Shown: positions 1-6,860, counted from the stretch's first letter. The stretch: 8,644 bases of DNA from an uncultured Bacteroidales bacterium (GCA_947074165.1 CAMTOT010000113.1:1-8644); one strand, 5' to 3'. The notes: generated from the sequence alone by a model not told the origin. Program-made: numbers and translations.

Positions 1-48
1 CGAGATAATGAGCGGTGACTGGAGTTCAGACGTGTGCTCTTCCGATCT
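1..48 (+). other. Illumina i7 adapter/index primer contamination (artifact)
   Basis: This stretch is synthetic. Bases 1-6 (CGAGAT) match the end of the Illumina P7 flow-cell tail. Bases 7-14 (AATGAGCG) sit where the 8-base i7 index belongs; the reverse complement, CGCTCATT, is the sequence I recall for TruSeq HT index D703. Bases 15-48 match the 34-base TruSeq Read 2 primer site, starting GTGACTGGAG and ending CTTCCGATCT. The order tail, index, primer site is that of an indexed adapter primer, so this is an untrimmed contig end. Translated in the frame of pta it gives MSGDWSSDVCSSDL, an artifact peptide. The ATG at 8 lies inside the index and is not a gene start. Biological sequence begins at about base 49. 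Confidence 0.98.
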
Positions 49-49
49 A

Positions 50-1027
50 GCTAACAAGCAACGCATCGTTCTTCCTGAAGGAACAGAAGAGCGCACTATG
101 AAAGCAGCTGAAATGCTTATTGCAGATGGCGTAGCAGACATCATTCTTATTGGTAACCCTGATACAATTAAGGCTTACGCGGACGCTAATGGTCTTAAGC
201 ACATCATGAATGCGCGTATCATCGATCCAATCAACAACCCGGAAAAAGAGGTTTACGCTAATCTTCTTTTTGAAATGCGTAAAAGCAAAGGGATGACTAT
301 CGAGCAGGCTACTAAGCTTGCAGAAGACCCATTGTACCTTGGTTGTTTGTTAATCAAAAACGGTGAAGCTGACGGTGAAGTAGCCGGAGCTGCAAACGCG
401 ACAGGAAATGTACTTCGTCCTGCATTCCAGATTGTTAAAACTCAACCGGGAATCAGTGTAGTATCGGGTGCTTTTTTAATGTTTATGCCTAATACCGCTT
501 ACGGTGAAAATGGTCTTATGGTATTTGCTGACTGCGCGGTTCTTCCAAATCCAAACGCGGCAGAACTTGCTCAAATCGCTGTTTCTACAGCTGCTACTGC
601 TAAAGCTATCGCAGGTATCGATCCACGCGTAGCTATGTTGAGCTTCTCAACAAAAGGTAGCGCTAAACATGAATTTGTAGATAAAGTAGTTGAAGCTACT
701 AAAATAGCTAAAGAGATGGCTCCAAATCTACAGATTGACGGTGAACTTCAGGCAGATGCTGCTATTGTTGGTTCGGTAGCTGCTCAGAAAGCACCGGGAA
801 GCGAAGTTGCAGGAAAAGCTAATGTACTTGTGTTCCCTAATCTTGAAGTTGGTAACATTGCTTACAAACTTGTTCAGCGTCTTGCCGGCGCAACAGCTGT
901 AGGTCCTATCCTTCAGGGTATAGCTGCTCCTATCAATGACTTGTCAAGAGGTTGTTCGGTAGAAGATATCTATAATGTTGTAGCAATAACAGCAAATCAG
1001 GCAATCGGCATCAAAGCTTCTAAATAA
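50..1027 (+). CDS. pta: Phosphate acetyltransferase, 5'-truncated
   Basis: Pta interconverts acetyl-CoA plus phosphate with acetyl phosphate plus CoA in the cytoplasm; with the adjacent acetate kinase it yields acetate and ATP. The first in-frame biological codon is GCT at 50, and the protein reads ANKQRIVLPEGTEERT, which in related proteins follows a short N-terminal helix, so I infer about a dozen residues are lost. The rest is intact to the TAA at 1025-1027, about 325 residues, matching the short single-domain Pta (usually 330-340) without the DRTGG domain. Visible family segments are GEVAGAANATGNVLRP (about 376-420), the MLSFSTKGSA segment, GELQADAAIV and the C-terminal PINDLSRGCSVEDIY. 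ackA follows after 26 bases, so they form an operon. The upstream promoter is outside the window. Codon use leans on CTT, GCT and GGT, as in ackA and mdh, which suggests high expression. Identity is secure; only the N-terminus is uncertain. Confidence 0.96.
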   Translation, partial: ANKQRIVLPEGTEERTMKAAEMLIADGVADIILIGNPDTIKAYADANGLKHIMNARIIDPINNPEKEVYANLLFEMRKSKGMTIEQATKLAEDPLYLGCLLIKNGEADGEVAGAANATGNVLRPAFQIVKTQPGISVVSGAFLMFMPNTAYGENGLMVFADCAVLPNPNAAELAQIAVSTAATAKAIAGIDPRVAMLSFSTKGSAKHEFVDKVVEATKIAKEMAPNLQIDGELQADAAIVGSVAAQKAPGSEVAGKANVLVFPNLEVGNIAYKLVQRLAGATAVGPILQGIAAPINDLSRGCSVEDIYNVVAITANQAIGIKASK

Positions 1028-1053
1028 ATAACTTACAAAAAGAGAGTATTCTT

Positions 1054-2256
1054 ATGAAAATTTTAGTATTAAACTGTGGTAGTTCTTCTTTGAAGTATAA
1101 ACTGATCGATATGGCGACTCAGGATGAAATGGCATCAGGAGCAGTAGAAAAAATCGGTCTTGAAGGAGCTTTCCTGAAATTTGTAGATAAAGACGGTAAA
1201 AAAGTGGTTCTTAACCACGAAATGCCTCAGCATAAAGAAGCTATCAACTTCGTACTTGAGACTCTTGTGGGTGCAGAGTATGGTTGTGTTGCTTCACTAA
1301 ACGAGATTGACGCAGTTGGTCACCGTGTTGTGCATGGTGGAGAAGCGTTCAGCAAGAGTGTTCTTATCACTGACGAAGTTATGGCAAAAATCGAAGAGTG
1401 TATCCAGGTAGCACCTCTTCACAATCCACCAAACATCGAAGGTATCAAAGCAATCGAAGCTATCATCCCTGGTAAACCACAGGTTGCGGTATTTGACACT
1501 GCATTCCACCAGACAATGCCTGAGCACGCTTATATGTATGCTCTTCCATACGAAATGTATGAGAAATATGGTGTACGTCGTTATGGTTTCCACGGAACAA
1601 GCCACCGTTACGTTTCACAGCGTGTATGTGAATTCCTTGGTGTTAATATCGAAGATAAAAAAATCATTACTTGCCACATCGGTAACGGAGCATCTATTAC
1701 AGCCGTTAAACATGGTAAATCTGTTGATACATCAATGGGCTTCACTCCGGTAGAAGGTCTTATGATGGGTACACGTTCAGGAGACGTTGACGCAGGAGCT
1801 CTTTCTTTCATTATGGAAAAAGAGGGTCTTGACGCTAAAGGAATGTCTGACCTTATCAACAAAAAAAGTGGTGTAGCAGGTGTTTCTCGTATCTCTTCTG
1901 ATATGCGTGACATCGAAGACGGAAGCGCTAACGGCGTAGAAGGCGCAGTGCTTGCTCTTAAAATGTATGATTACAGAATCAAAAAATATATTGGTGCTTA
2001 TGCTGCTGCTATGGGCGGTGTAGATATTATCGTATTTACAGGCGGTGTTGGTGAAAACCAGTGCATTACTCGTGATGTAGTATGTTCAAACATGGAATTC
2101 ATGGGTATTGAATTTGATTCAATCAAAAATCACGGACTACGTGGTAAAGAAGCTATCCTAAGCTTGCCTTCATCTAAGGTAACAGTATGTGTTATCCCTA
2201 CAGACGAAGAGTCAATGATCGCTTCTGATACTCAAGCAATCCTTTCTAATCGTTAA
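1054..2256 (+). CDS. ackA: Acetate kinase
   Basis: AckA transfers the phosphate of acetyl phosphate to ADP, giving acetate and ATP, and completes the Pta-AckA pathway. The 400-residue length is normal for the family (ASKHA fold, homodimer). The N-terminal LVLNCGSSSLK holds Asn7. Residues equivalent to the known active site are all visible: Arg91 in GHRVVHGG, His123 in PLHNPPN, Asp148 in FDTAFHQTMP, His180 in RYGFHGTSHR, Arg241 in MGTRSGDVD and Glu385 in PTDEES. CHIGNGASI (207-215) and FTGGVGEN (328-335) are the phosphate- and nucleotide-binding loops. The start at 1054 is chosen because the canonical N-terminus begins there; it is preceded by an A-rich leader with a weak AGAGAG and no clear Shine-Dalgarno. 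It lies 26 bases after pta and is followed by a strong terminator. Complete, with nothing missing. Confidence 0.98.
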   Translation: MKILVLNCGSSSLKYKLIDMATQDEMASGAVEKIGLEGAFLKFVDKDGKKVVLNHEMPQHKEAINFVLETLVGAEYGCVASLNEIDAVGHRVVHGGEAFSKSVLITDEVMAKIEECIQVAPLHNPPNIEGIKAIEAIIPGKPQVAVFDTAFHQTMPEHAYMYALPYEMYEKYGVRRYGFHGTSHRYVSQRVCEFLGVNIEDKKIITCHIGNGASITAVKHGKSVDTSMGFTPVEGLMMGTRSGDVDAGALSFIMEKEGLDAKGMSDLINKKSGVAGVSRISSDMRDIEDGSANGVEGAVLALKMYDYRIKKYIGAYAAAMGGVDIIVFTGGVGENQCITRDVVCSNMEFMGIEFDSIKNHGLRGKEAILSLPSSKVTVCVIPTDEESMIASDTQAILSNR

Positions 2257-2279
2257 TAATAAAACTACCAAACAGGGGG

Positions 2280-2315
2280 AAAGCCGTCGCTCATTTGAGT
2301 GGCGGCTTTTTTTTT
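2280..2315 (+). terminator. Intrinsic terminator of pta-ackA
   Basis: Bases 2280-2292 pair with 2297-2309 in a 13-base-pair stem (two G-T wobbles) around the loop ATTT, and the stem runs directly into nine T residues at 2307-2315. It begins 23 bases after the ackA stop. This is a textbook rho-independent terminator for the acetate operon. The loop and its 3' flank also contain the TTTG at 2294-2297 proposed as the -33 box of the next gene. Confidence 0.93.
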
Positions 2316-2324
2316 GTACATTTG
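2294..2324 (+). promoter_or_regulatory. Bacteroidetes-type promoter for the secreted hydrolase
   Basis: TTTG at 2294-2297 and TACATTTG at 2317-2324 are separated by 19 bases. This matches the Bacteroidetes primary-sigma consensus (TTTG, 19-21 bases, TAnnTTTG) at every fixed position. The -7 box ends 32 bases before the hydrolase ATG, so transcription would start near 2331 with a leader of about 25 bases. The -33 box lies in the loop and adjacent stem of the ackA terminator. A transcription start site has not been observed; the call rests on consensus and spacing. Confidence 0.7.
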
Positions 2325-2356
2325 TCAAAACCGTATAACCTGTAATTTGTGAATGT

Positions 2357-3535
2357 ATGAGAAAATATTTATCACTGTTAATATTCTTTAGTGCTCTTGC
2401 CTCTGCGCAGACTGCACCGCAACGTTATGAGATAAATAAAGAGATGCCATTGTATCTTGATCGTATAAAAGAATCTCTTACATACCCTCTTGCGTGGGGG
2501 AATAGTGAGATTACCGATTATCAGCTTTGGCAACAGATGGCGCGCGAGAAGGTTTTTGAGTGTATGCTCGTACCACCGCCTCCATCGTCTTCATACGACA
2601 TGACAGTAATCTCGACCGACAAGCGCGAAGGGTACAGAGTAGAATATATTGAATTTAATATTAGCGATTATTCGCGTGTGCCGGCTTATCTGGCTATACC
2701 TGATGGTAAGGGACCTTTCCCGGCTGTGGTTATGCTTCATGATCACGGAGCTAAATTTTCGATAGGTAAAGAAAAGATGATACGTCCGTTTGGTGTATCT
2801 GATGATGTACTTGCCGAGTCGGATAAATGGGCTGAACAATGTTATGATTCACAATATGTAGGTGACTATCTTGCACAAAACGGTTATGTTGTAATATCGG
2901 TAGATGCACTGTTCTGGGGTGAACGCGGACGCAAGGAGGGTGTAAATTACGATATGCAGCAGGCTTTAGCATGCAATATGGAGATGCTCGGACGCAGTTG
3001 GAGCGGAACAATCACTTATGAAGATATTTATACGGTAGACTTTCTTGAGTCGCTTAAATTTGTTGATAAATCAAGAATCGGATGCTTTGGTTTCTCAATG
3101 GGCGGATATCGCTCATGGATGCTGGCTGCCCTTAGTGATAAAGTAAAGGCAGGAGCGGTGGCTTGCTGGATGATAACCACAGACGCTCAGCTTGCCTGGG
3201 ACGCGCGTACAAGTAAAGGTGCTTCGGCATTCTCAATGCTTCTGCCGGGAGTGAGAAATTATCTTGACTATCCTCATATTGCTTCAATAGCTTGTCCTAA
3301 ACCGATGCTGTTTTACGCGGGGGCTACGGACAAACTATTTCCTATAGACGGAGTGAAAGATGCTTTTGGTACTATCACGCGCGTGTGGGAATCGCAGGAA
3401 GCGGAGAGTAGACTTCAGACTCGCATTTGGGATCTGCCTCACTTTTGCAGTAAGCCTATGCAGCAGGAGATACTTGAGTTTTTTGATAAGAATCTAAGTA
3501 AGAGTAAACATAAAAAAAGAGGAAGCAAAAATTAA
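2357..3535 (+). CDS. Secreted alpha/beta hydrolase, acetyl-xylan-esterase-like
   Basis: A 392-residue protein with a Sec signal peptide at 1-17 (MRK, a hydrophobic stretch, then ALASA with likely cleavage before Gln18). There is no Cys at the cleavage site, so it is probably periplasmic or released rather than a lipoprotein. The mature part is an alpha/beta hydrolase resembling the acetyl xylan esterase/dienelactone-hydrolase-like families (about 390 residues). Residues 110-131 (PAYLAIPDGKGPFP to LHDHG) give a strand and an oxyanion-type loop. GFSMGG at 245-250 is the nucleophile elbow with Ser247. Asp325 in AGATDKLFP and His362 in DLPHFC are the likely acid and base. The substrate is inferred: such enzymes often remove acyl groups from carbohydrates, but a peptidase or other esterase activity is possible. 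No carbohydrate-active genes flank it. It has its own promoter. Its lysine-rich tail (SKSKHKKRGSKN) is encoded partly by the terminator hairpin at 3514-3549. The start is fixed by the intact signal peptide. Confidence 0.85.
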   Translation: MRKYLSLLIFFSALASAQTAPQRYEINKEMPLYLDRIKESLTYPLAWGNSEITDYQLWQQMAREKVFECMLVPPPPSSSYDMTVISTDKREGYRVEYIEFNISDYSRVPAYLAIPDGKGPFPAVVMLHDHGAKFSIGKEKMIRPFGVSDDVLAESDKWAEQCYDSQYVGDYLAQNGYVVISVDALFWGERGRKEGVNYDMQQALACNMEMLGRSWSGTITYEDIYTVDFLESLKFVDKSRIGCFGFSMGGYRSWMLAALSDKVKAGAVACWMITTDAQLAWDARTSKGASAFSMLLPGVRNYLDYPHIASIACPKPMLFYAGATDKLFPIDGVKDAFGTITRVWESQEAESRLQTRIWDLPHFCSKPMQQEILEFFDKNLSKSKHKKRGSKN

Positions 3536-3550
3536 TGCTTCCTCTTTTTA
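3513..3550. terminator. Bidirectional terminator shared by the hydrolase and yeaO
   Basis: AAAAAGAGGAAGC at 3514-3526 pairs perfectly with 3537-3549 (13 base pairs, plus A3527-T3536), leaving an eight-base A/T-rich loop. A T run follows on the plus strand and a seven-T run on the minus strand (complement of 3512-3518), so it should work in both directions for the two converging genes. It overlaps the last seven codons and the stop of the hydrolase (3533-3535) and ends three bases from the yeaO stop codon. Confidence 0.9.
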
Positions 3551-3552
3551 GT

Positions 3553-3912
3553 TTATTTAATTGCTGATTTCAGATAGTCTTGTAGTATGCGAGCATGATT
3601 GCGTATAGGTTCTTTCGATGCGTAAAGAAGTGTGACAGTATCTTTTCCTTTTATCTTCCCGATAAATTGTTTTACTGCCTCTGAGTGTGACAGTTCTTTA
3701 TGGTAAAGAGACTGAAACTGCTCCCATCTGCCGTTCTCGTCTGCATGAAACCACTCCCTTAGCTCCTTAGACGGGGCAATATCCTTTTCCCAGTCATCAT
3801 AATGAAACTCCTCTTTGCTAACGCCTCTTGGCCAAAGCTTATCGATAAAAACCCTGAATCCGTCTTCCGGCTCCGGATCTTCATATACACGTTTTGTTTT
3901 AATCTGTACCAT
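3553..3912 (-). CDS. yeaO: DUF488 family protein (YeaO-like)
   Basis: A 119-residue, probably cytoplasmic protein of the DUF488 family, of which E. coli YeaO is the familiar member; the usual length is 115-125. Family hallmarks in order are KTKRVYEDPEPEDGFRV at the N-terminus, DKLWPRG at 24-30 (the family usually has DRLWPRG), the acidic WEKDIAPSKELREWF segment ending in Arg52-Glu-Trp-Phe-His56, and the C-terminal LLYASK (95-100) with NHA (105-107). No signal peptide or membrane segment is present. The biochemical function of the family is not established to my knowledge, so I give none. It lies 44 bases downstream of nadK on the same strand with no convincing promoter in the gap, so co-transcription with nadK is likely. 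The symbol is by similarity only. Confidence 0.88.
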   Translation of the reverse strand: MVQIKTKRVYEDPEPEDGFRVFIDKLWPRGVSKEEFHYDDWEKDIAPSKELREWFHADENGRWEQFQSLYHKELSHSEAVKQFIGKIKGKDTVTLLYASKEPIRNHARILQDYLKSAIK

Positions 3913-3956
3913 GGCATAACTGTTTACTTATTAAACACGATACAATCGCAAACGGT

Positions 3957-4832
3957 TCAGATTCTCTTATCCGCTCCCCACATCAACTTGTCGCGCAAAG
4001 TCTCATAAAAGGTATGGCCAGGACGCTTGATAACCTTGATTTTATAAGGAGCCTTACGGATCTTCAGCGTCTGATGTTCATTTAGCTTATATGATTTACC
4101 ATCTACGGCTACAAGGTAAGAGTGTGTGCGGCTCGATACGCTTACGTCAAGCACGGAGTCTTCCCTGATGACAAGCGGGCGGGCTGTAAGAGAATGAGGA
4201 GCAACAGGTGACAATACAAAATTCTTTGACAGAGGCTCTATAATTGGTCCGCCCACACTCATTGAGTAGGCTGTAGAGCCGGTTGGGGTAGCAATTACAA
4301 GTCCGTCTGCTTCATAATTATTAAGCAGCGATTCATTGATCTCCACACGTATCGTTATCATAGATGAGATGTCTCGCTTGAGTATCGCTATCTCATTTAG
4401 CGCTACAGATTTATATACACCTTCGAAATTGGATATTTCAAGAGAGAGCATAGACCGCTCTTCAATAGAGTAATTGTTTTTGTATATCTCTTCAAGAGCC
4501 TTGTCAATATCATTGACCGGCACATCGGCAAGAAATCCGAGTCTTCCGGTGTTTATGCCCAATATTGGGAATCCTTTATCACCAACTCTTTGCGCGGCAC
4601 GCAGAAATGTACCGTCACCCCCTATGCTTAGTACTACATCCGCGTAGAAATTATTGTCAACAATAAGAGATTTATGTTGAGGATTAATACCGTTCTTTTC
4701 TTTCAGAAACCGGTAAAATTCGGCGTCAATACTTACATTAAGGCTCATTTGCTCCAATAGAGCAAATATCCTTTTCAATTGTGTACCTTTTTCTGTCTGA
4801 TAACAGTTGCCGAAAACAGCTATTTCTACCAT
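3957..4832 (-). CDS. nadK: NAD kinase
   Basis: NadK phosphorylates NAD at the 2' hydroxyl of its adenosine ribose using ATP (or polyphosphate in some members), making NADP in the cytoplasm. The length of 291 residues is typical. The diagnostic GGDGTFL is at 71-77 with catalytic Asp73, followed by INTGRLGFLADV (93-104). The NE pair is Asn146-Glu147 in ALNEIAI. YEADGLVIATPTGSTAYSMSVGGPI (173-197) contains the PTGSTAY nucleotide-binding loop, and HSLTARPLV (213-221) and VDGKS (243-247) are also family signatures. The start MVEIAVFG gives a normal Rossmann-like N-terminus. A TAnnTTTG box sits 29 bases upstream. It diverges from pdxJ and reads into yeaO. No key residue is missing. Confidence 0.97.
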   Translation of the reverse strand: MVEIAVFGNCYQTEKGTQLKRIFALLEQMSLNVSIDAEFYRFLKEKNGINPQHKSLIVDNNFYADVVLSIGGDGTFLRAAQRVGDKGFPILGINTGRLGFLADVPVNDIDKALEEIYKNNYSIEERSMLSLEISNFEGVYKSVALNEIAILKRDISSMITIRVEINESLLNNYEADGLVIATPTGSTAYSMSVGGPIIEPLSKNFVLSPVAPHSLTARPLVIREDSVLDVSVSSRTHSYLVAVDGKSYKLNEHQTLKIRKAPYKIKVIKRPGHTFYETLRDKLMWGADKRI

Positions 4833-4861
4833 GTGCGGGATTATTTCGATAATGTTAAAAT

Positions 4862-4869
4862 CAAATTTA
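4862..4869 (-). promoter_or_regulatory. -7 box of the nadK-yeaO promoter
   Basis: Read on the minus strand this is TAAATTTG, a full match to the Bacteroidetes -7 consensus TAnnTTTG. It lies 29 bases upstream of the nadK ATG, the same arrangement as the boxes before pdxJ and the hydrolase (31 and 32 bases). No TTTG is found 19-21 bases further upstream, so the -33 half is weak or absent. Confidence 0.55.
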
Positions 4870-4951
4870 GCAAAAAAATATAGTATAGGATATTTGCTCC
4901 CTATAAATTATCTTTTGGCACATAAATATTAAAATATTGCGTAAATCGTGT

Positions 4952-4959
4952 TACTTTTG
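4952..4959 (+). promoter_or_regulatory. -7 box of the pdxJ-exbB-exbD-tonB promoter
   Basis: TACTTTTG matches TAnnTTTG exactly and ends 31 bases before the pdxJ ATG, implying a leader of about 25 bases. The upstream region is very A/T-rich. No TTTG lies at the expected 19-21 base distance (only TT at 4929-4930), so the -33 element is degenerate. It faces away from the nadK box, with 82 bases between the two boxes. Confidence 0.6.
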
Positions 4960-4990
4960 CATTTGATATAATCGATTAATATAGACTATA

Positions 4991-5704
4991 ATGACAAAAT
5001 TAAGCGTTAATATAAATAAAGTCGCTACAATAAGAAACGCACGCGGAGGTAATAATCCGGATATTGTAAAATTCGCTATCGATTGTGAAGCTTTTGGTGC
5101 AGAGGGTATCACCGTGCATCCGAGACCTGACGAGAGACATATCACTTATAATGATGTATTCGACTTGCGTCCTGTTATAAAAACAGAGTTCAATATAGAG
5201 GGTAATCCAACTCCTAAATTTGTAGAACTTGTGCTTCAGGCAAAGCCTAAACAGGTGACGCTTGTTCCAGATGCTCCTGATGCCATCACTTCTAACATGG
5301 GTTGGGATACTAAAGCAAACTTTGAGTTTTTGTCTGATGTTATTGAGAAGTTTCAGCAAAAAGGGATTCGTACATCTATATTCGTAGATCCTGTGGCCGA
5401 GATGATTGAATACGCTGCCAAAACAGGTACAGACCGTATCGAATTATATACAGAACCTTACGCGGCTATGTATCCGAAAGATCCGCAACAAGCTGTGGCT
5501 GATTTTCGTGAGGCTTCGAAGCTTGCTCATAAATTAGGTCTTGGCGTTAATGCCGGACATGACCTGAGCCTTGAAAATCTTGCTTTTTTCCATAAAGAAG
5601 TGCCTTATCTTGAAGAAGTGTCTATTGGCCATGCCCTTGTATGTGACGCTCTTTATCTTGGCATAGAGGAAACTATAAAAAGATATCTTGACGCTCTTAA
5701 ATAA
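4991..5704 (+). CDS. pdxJ: Pyridoxine 5'-phosphate synthase
   Basis: PdxJ condenses 3-amino-2-oxopropyl phosphate with 1-deoxy-D-xylulose 5-phosphate to form pyridoxine 5'-phosphate, the last ring-forming step of the DXP-dependent vitamin B6 pathway; it is a cytoplasmic TIM-barrel enzyme. The 237 residues match the family. Seen motifs: LSVNINKVATIRNARGG (4-20), HPRPDERHI with His43, Arg45 and His50, Glu70 in FNIEGNP, NAGHDL (187-192) with His190, and the phosphate-binding SIGHAL (211-216). These correspond to known active-site residues of the E. coli enzyme. The TSNMGWD segment (100-106) is a form I associate with Bacteroidetes PdxJ. The start is chosen by the canonical N-terminus. exbB follows after 38 bases with no terminator or consensus -7 box between, so pdxJ probably leads the operon despite its unrelated role. 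Confidence 0.97.
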   Translation: MTKLSVNINKVATIRNARGGNNPDIVKFAIDCEAFGAEGITVHPRPDERHITYNDVFDLRPVIKTEFNIEGNPTPKFVELVLQAKPKQVTLVPDAPDAITSNMGWDTKANFEFLSDVIEKFQQKGIRTSIFVDPVAEMIEYAAKTGTDRIELYTEPYAAMYPKDPQQAVADFREASKLAHKLGLGVNAGHDLSLENLAFFHKEVPYLEEVSIGHALVCDALYLGIEETIKRYLDALK

Positions 5705-5742
5705 TCTGCTTTTATTTTTTAAAGTGCTAAAACAATCTTAAA

Positions 5743-6441
5743 ATGAATATACTACAAGTAACAACTCTGTCTGATACATTGGCTGTTATGCCTGAATTTT
5801 CACAAACGGCTACAGAAAATACACTATCGTTCTGGCAACTTGCCCTTAACGGTGGATGGATAATGATTCCTATCGCGATTTTGTCCGTCCTTTCTATATA
5901 TATCTTTGTAGAAAGATGGTTCGTTATACAAAAGGCAGGCAAGCAGGATCAGGATTTCATGAATAAGATAAAAGATTATATCAGTGAAGGGAAAATAGAC
6001 TCAGCGCTTAAACTTTGTCGCGAATCTAAGACTCCATACTCGAATATGATTGAGAAGGGAATTACACGTCTTGGCCGTCCTATGAATGATGTTCTTGTAG
6101 CTGTCGAGAATGTTGGTAACCTTGAGGTTGCAAAGCTTGAAAAAGGATTCTCTATGCTTGCTACTACGGCTGCCGGCGCTCCGATGATCGGATTTCTTGG
6201 TACAGTGACAGGTATGGTGCGAGCTTTTTATGATATGGCGAATGCCGGCAACAATGCTGATATAACACTTCTTTCGTCGGGTATTTATCAGGCTCTTACC
6301 ACTACGGTAGCTGGTCTGATAGTTGGTATTATAGCAATGTTTGCGTATAATATACTTGTTGCCCGTGTTGACGGCGTGGTAAATACAATGGAATCAAAGT
6401 CAATGGAGTTTATGGATATGCTTAATGAACCGATGAACTGA
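5743..6441 (+). CDS. exbB: ExbB/TolQ-family proton channel subunit
   Basis: An inner-membrane subunit of the MotA/TolQ/ExbB family that, with ExbD, forms a proton-driven motor for TonB-type transducers. It has 232 residues and three likely membrane helices: 39-58 (WIMIPIAILSVLSIYIFVERW), about 136-162 (SMLATTAAGAPMIGFLGTVTGMV) and about 184-206 (LTTTVAGLIVGIIAMFAYNIL), with a cytoplasmic loop between the first two. The GTVTGM and ALTTTVAGL segments carry the conserved channel-lining threonines (about Thr154 and Thr187/188). ATG 5743 is the first start; an internal Met16 (5788) is possible, as residues 1-25 are poorly constrained. exbD starts one base after its stop, indicating translational coupling. 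I use exbB because a TonB-like gene follows; tolQ would be equally fair by sequence family. Confidence 0.93.
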   Translation: MNILQVTTLSDTLAVMPEFSQTATENTLSFWQLALNGGWIMIPIAILSVLSIYIFVERWFVIQKAGKQDQDFMNKIKDYISEGKIDSALKLCRESKTPYSNMIEKGITRLGRPMNDVLVAVENVGNLEVAKLEKGFSMLATTAAGAPMIGFLGTVTGMVRAFYDMANAGNNADITLLSSGIYQALTTTVAGLIVGIIAMFAYNILVARVDGVVNTMESKSMEFMDMLNEPMN

Positions 6442-6442
6442 T

Positions 6443-6853
6443 ATGGCATTAAAAAGAAGATCAAAAGTTGAGACTGCTTTCAGTATGTCGTCAATGACAG
6501 ATATTATTTTCCTTCTGCTAATATTTTTTATGGTAACATCGACTGTGGTGTTTCCAAACGCCGTGAAGGTACTTCTTCCGCAGAGTAAAAAGCAGACTTC
6601 GGCATCACCTCTGACGCGTGTTACAATAGATAAAGAACTTAACTATTACGTCGCCTTTGGTAATGACCGTGAGAAAATGGTGACTTTTGAAGATATAACT
6701 CCGTTTCTTATCGAATCGCAGAGCAGAGAACCTGAAATGTATGTCGCTCTTTACGCCGACGAGACTGTGCCTTACCGTGAAGTAGTGAAGGTACTGAATA
6801 TCGCCAATGAGAATAAATTTAAAATGGTGTTAGCGACGCGCCCAATAAAATAG
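6443..6853 (+). CDS. exbD: ExbD/TolR-family motor subunit
   Basis: A 136-residue inner-membrane protein with a short basic cytoplasmic N-terminus (ALKRRSK), one membrane helix at about 19-37 and a periplasmic C-terminal domain, the standard ExbD/TolR layout. The essential aspartate that shuttles protons is visible as Asp20 in SMTDIIFLLLIFFMVTS, equivalent to Asp25 of E. coli ExbD. The C-terminal part (TRVTIDKELNYYVAFG and the ALYADETVPYREVVKVL segment) matches the periplasmic domain. It starts one base after exbB stops and ends seven bases before the transducer gene. Only a single exbD copy is present here. Complete and without oddities. Confidence 0.94.
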   Translation: MALKRRSKVETAFSMSSMTDIIFLLLIFFMVTSTVVFPNAVKVLLPQSKKQTSASPLTRVTIDKELNYYVAFGNDREKMVTFEDITPFLIESQSREPEMYVALYADETVPYREVVKVLNIANENKFKMVLATRPIK

Positions 6854-6860
6854 GCTTAAT

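Noticed and set aside
8..49. ATG at 8 as the start of pta with an unusual N-terminus
   Set aside because: The first 14 codons are adapter sequence (the 14th straddles the junction); the true start is missing from the window.
1297..1913. Minus-strand and alternative-frame open frames within ackA
   Set aside because: They lie wholly inside an intact, conserved gene whose codon bias leaves antisense frames open.
2343..2349. TAATTTG as the -7 box of the hydrolase promoter
   Set aside because: It is one base short of TAnnTTTG and only seven bases before the ATG. TACATTTG at 2317-2324 with TTTG 19 bases upstream fits fully and leaves a normal leader.
3922..3936. Small inverted repeat GTTTA...TAAAC between yeaO and nadK
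   Set aside because: Only five base pairs, A/T-rich and without a T run; too weak to call an operator or terminator.
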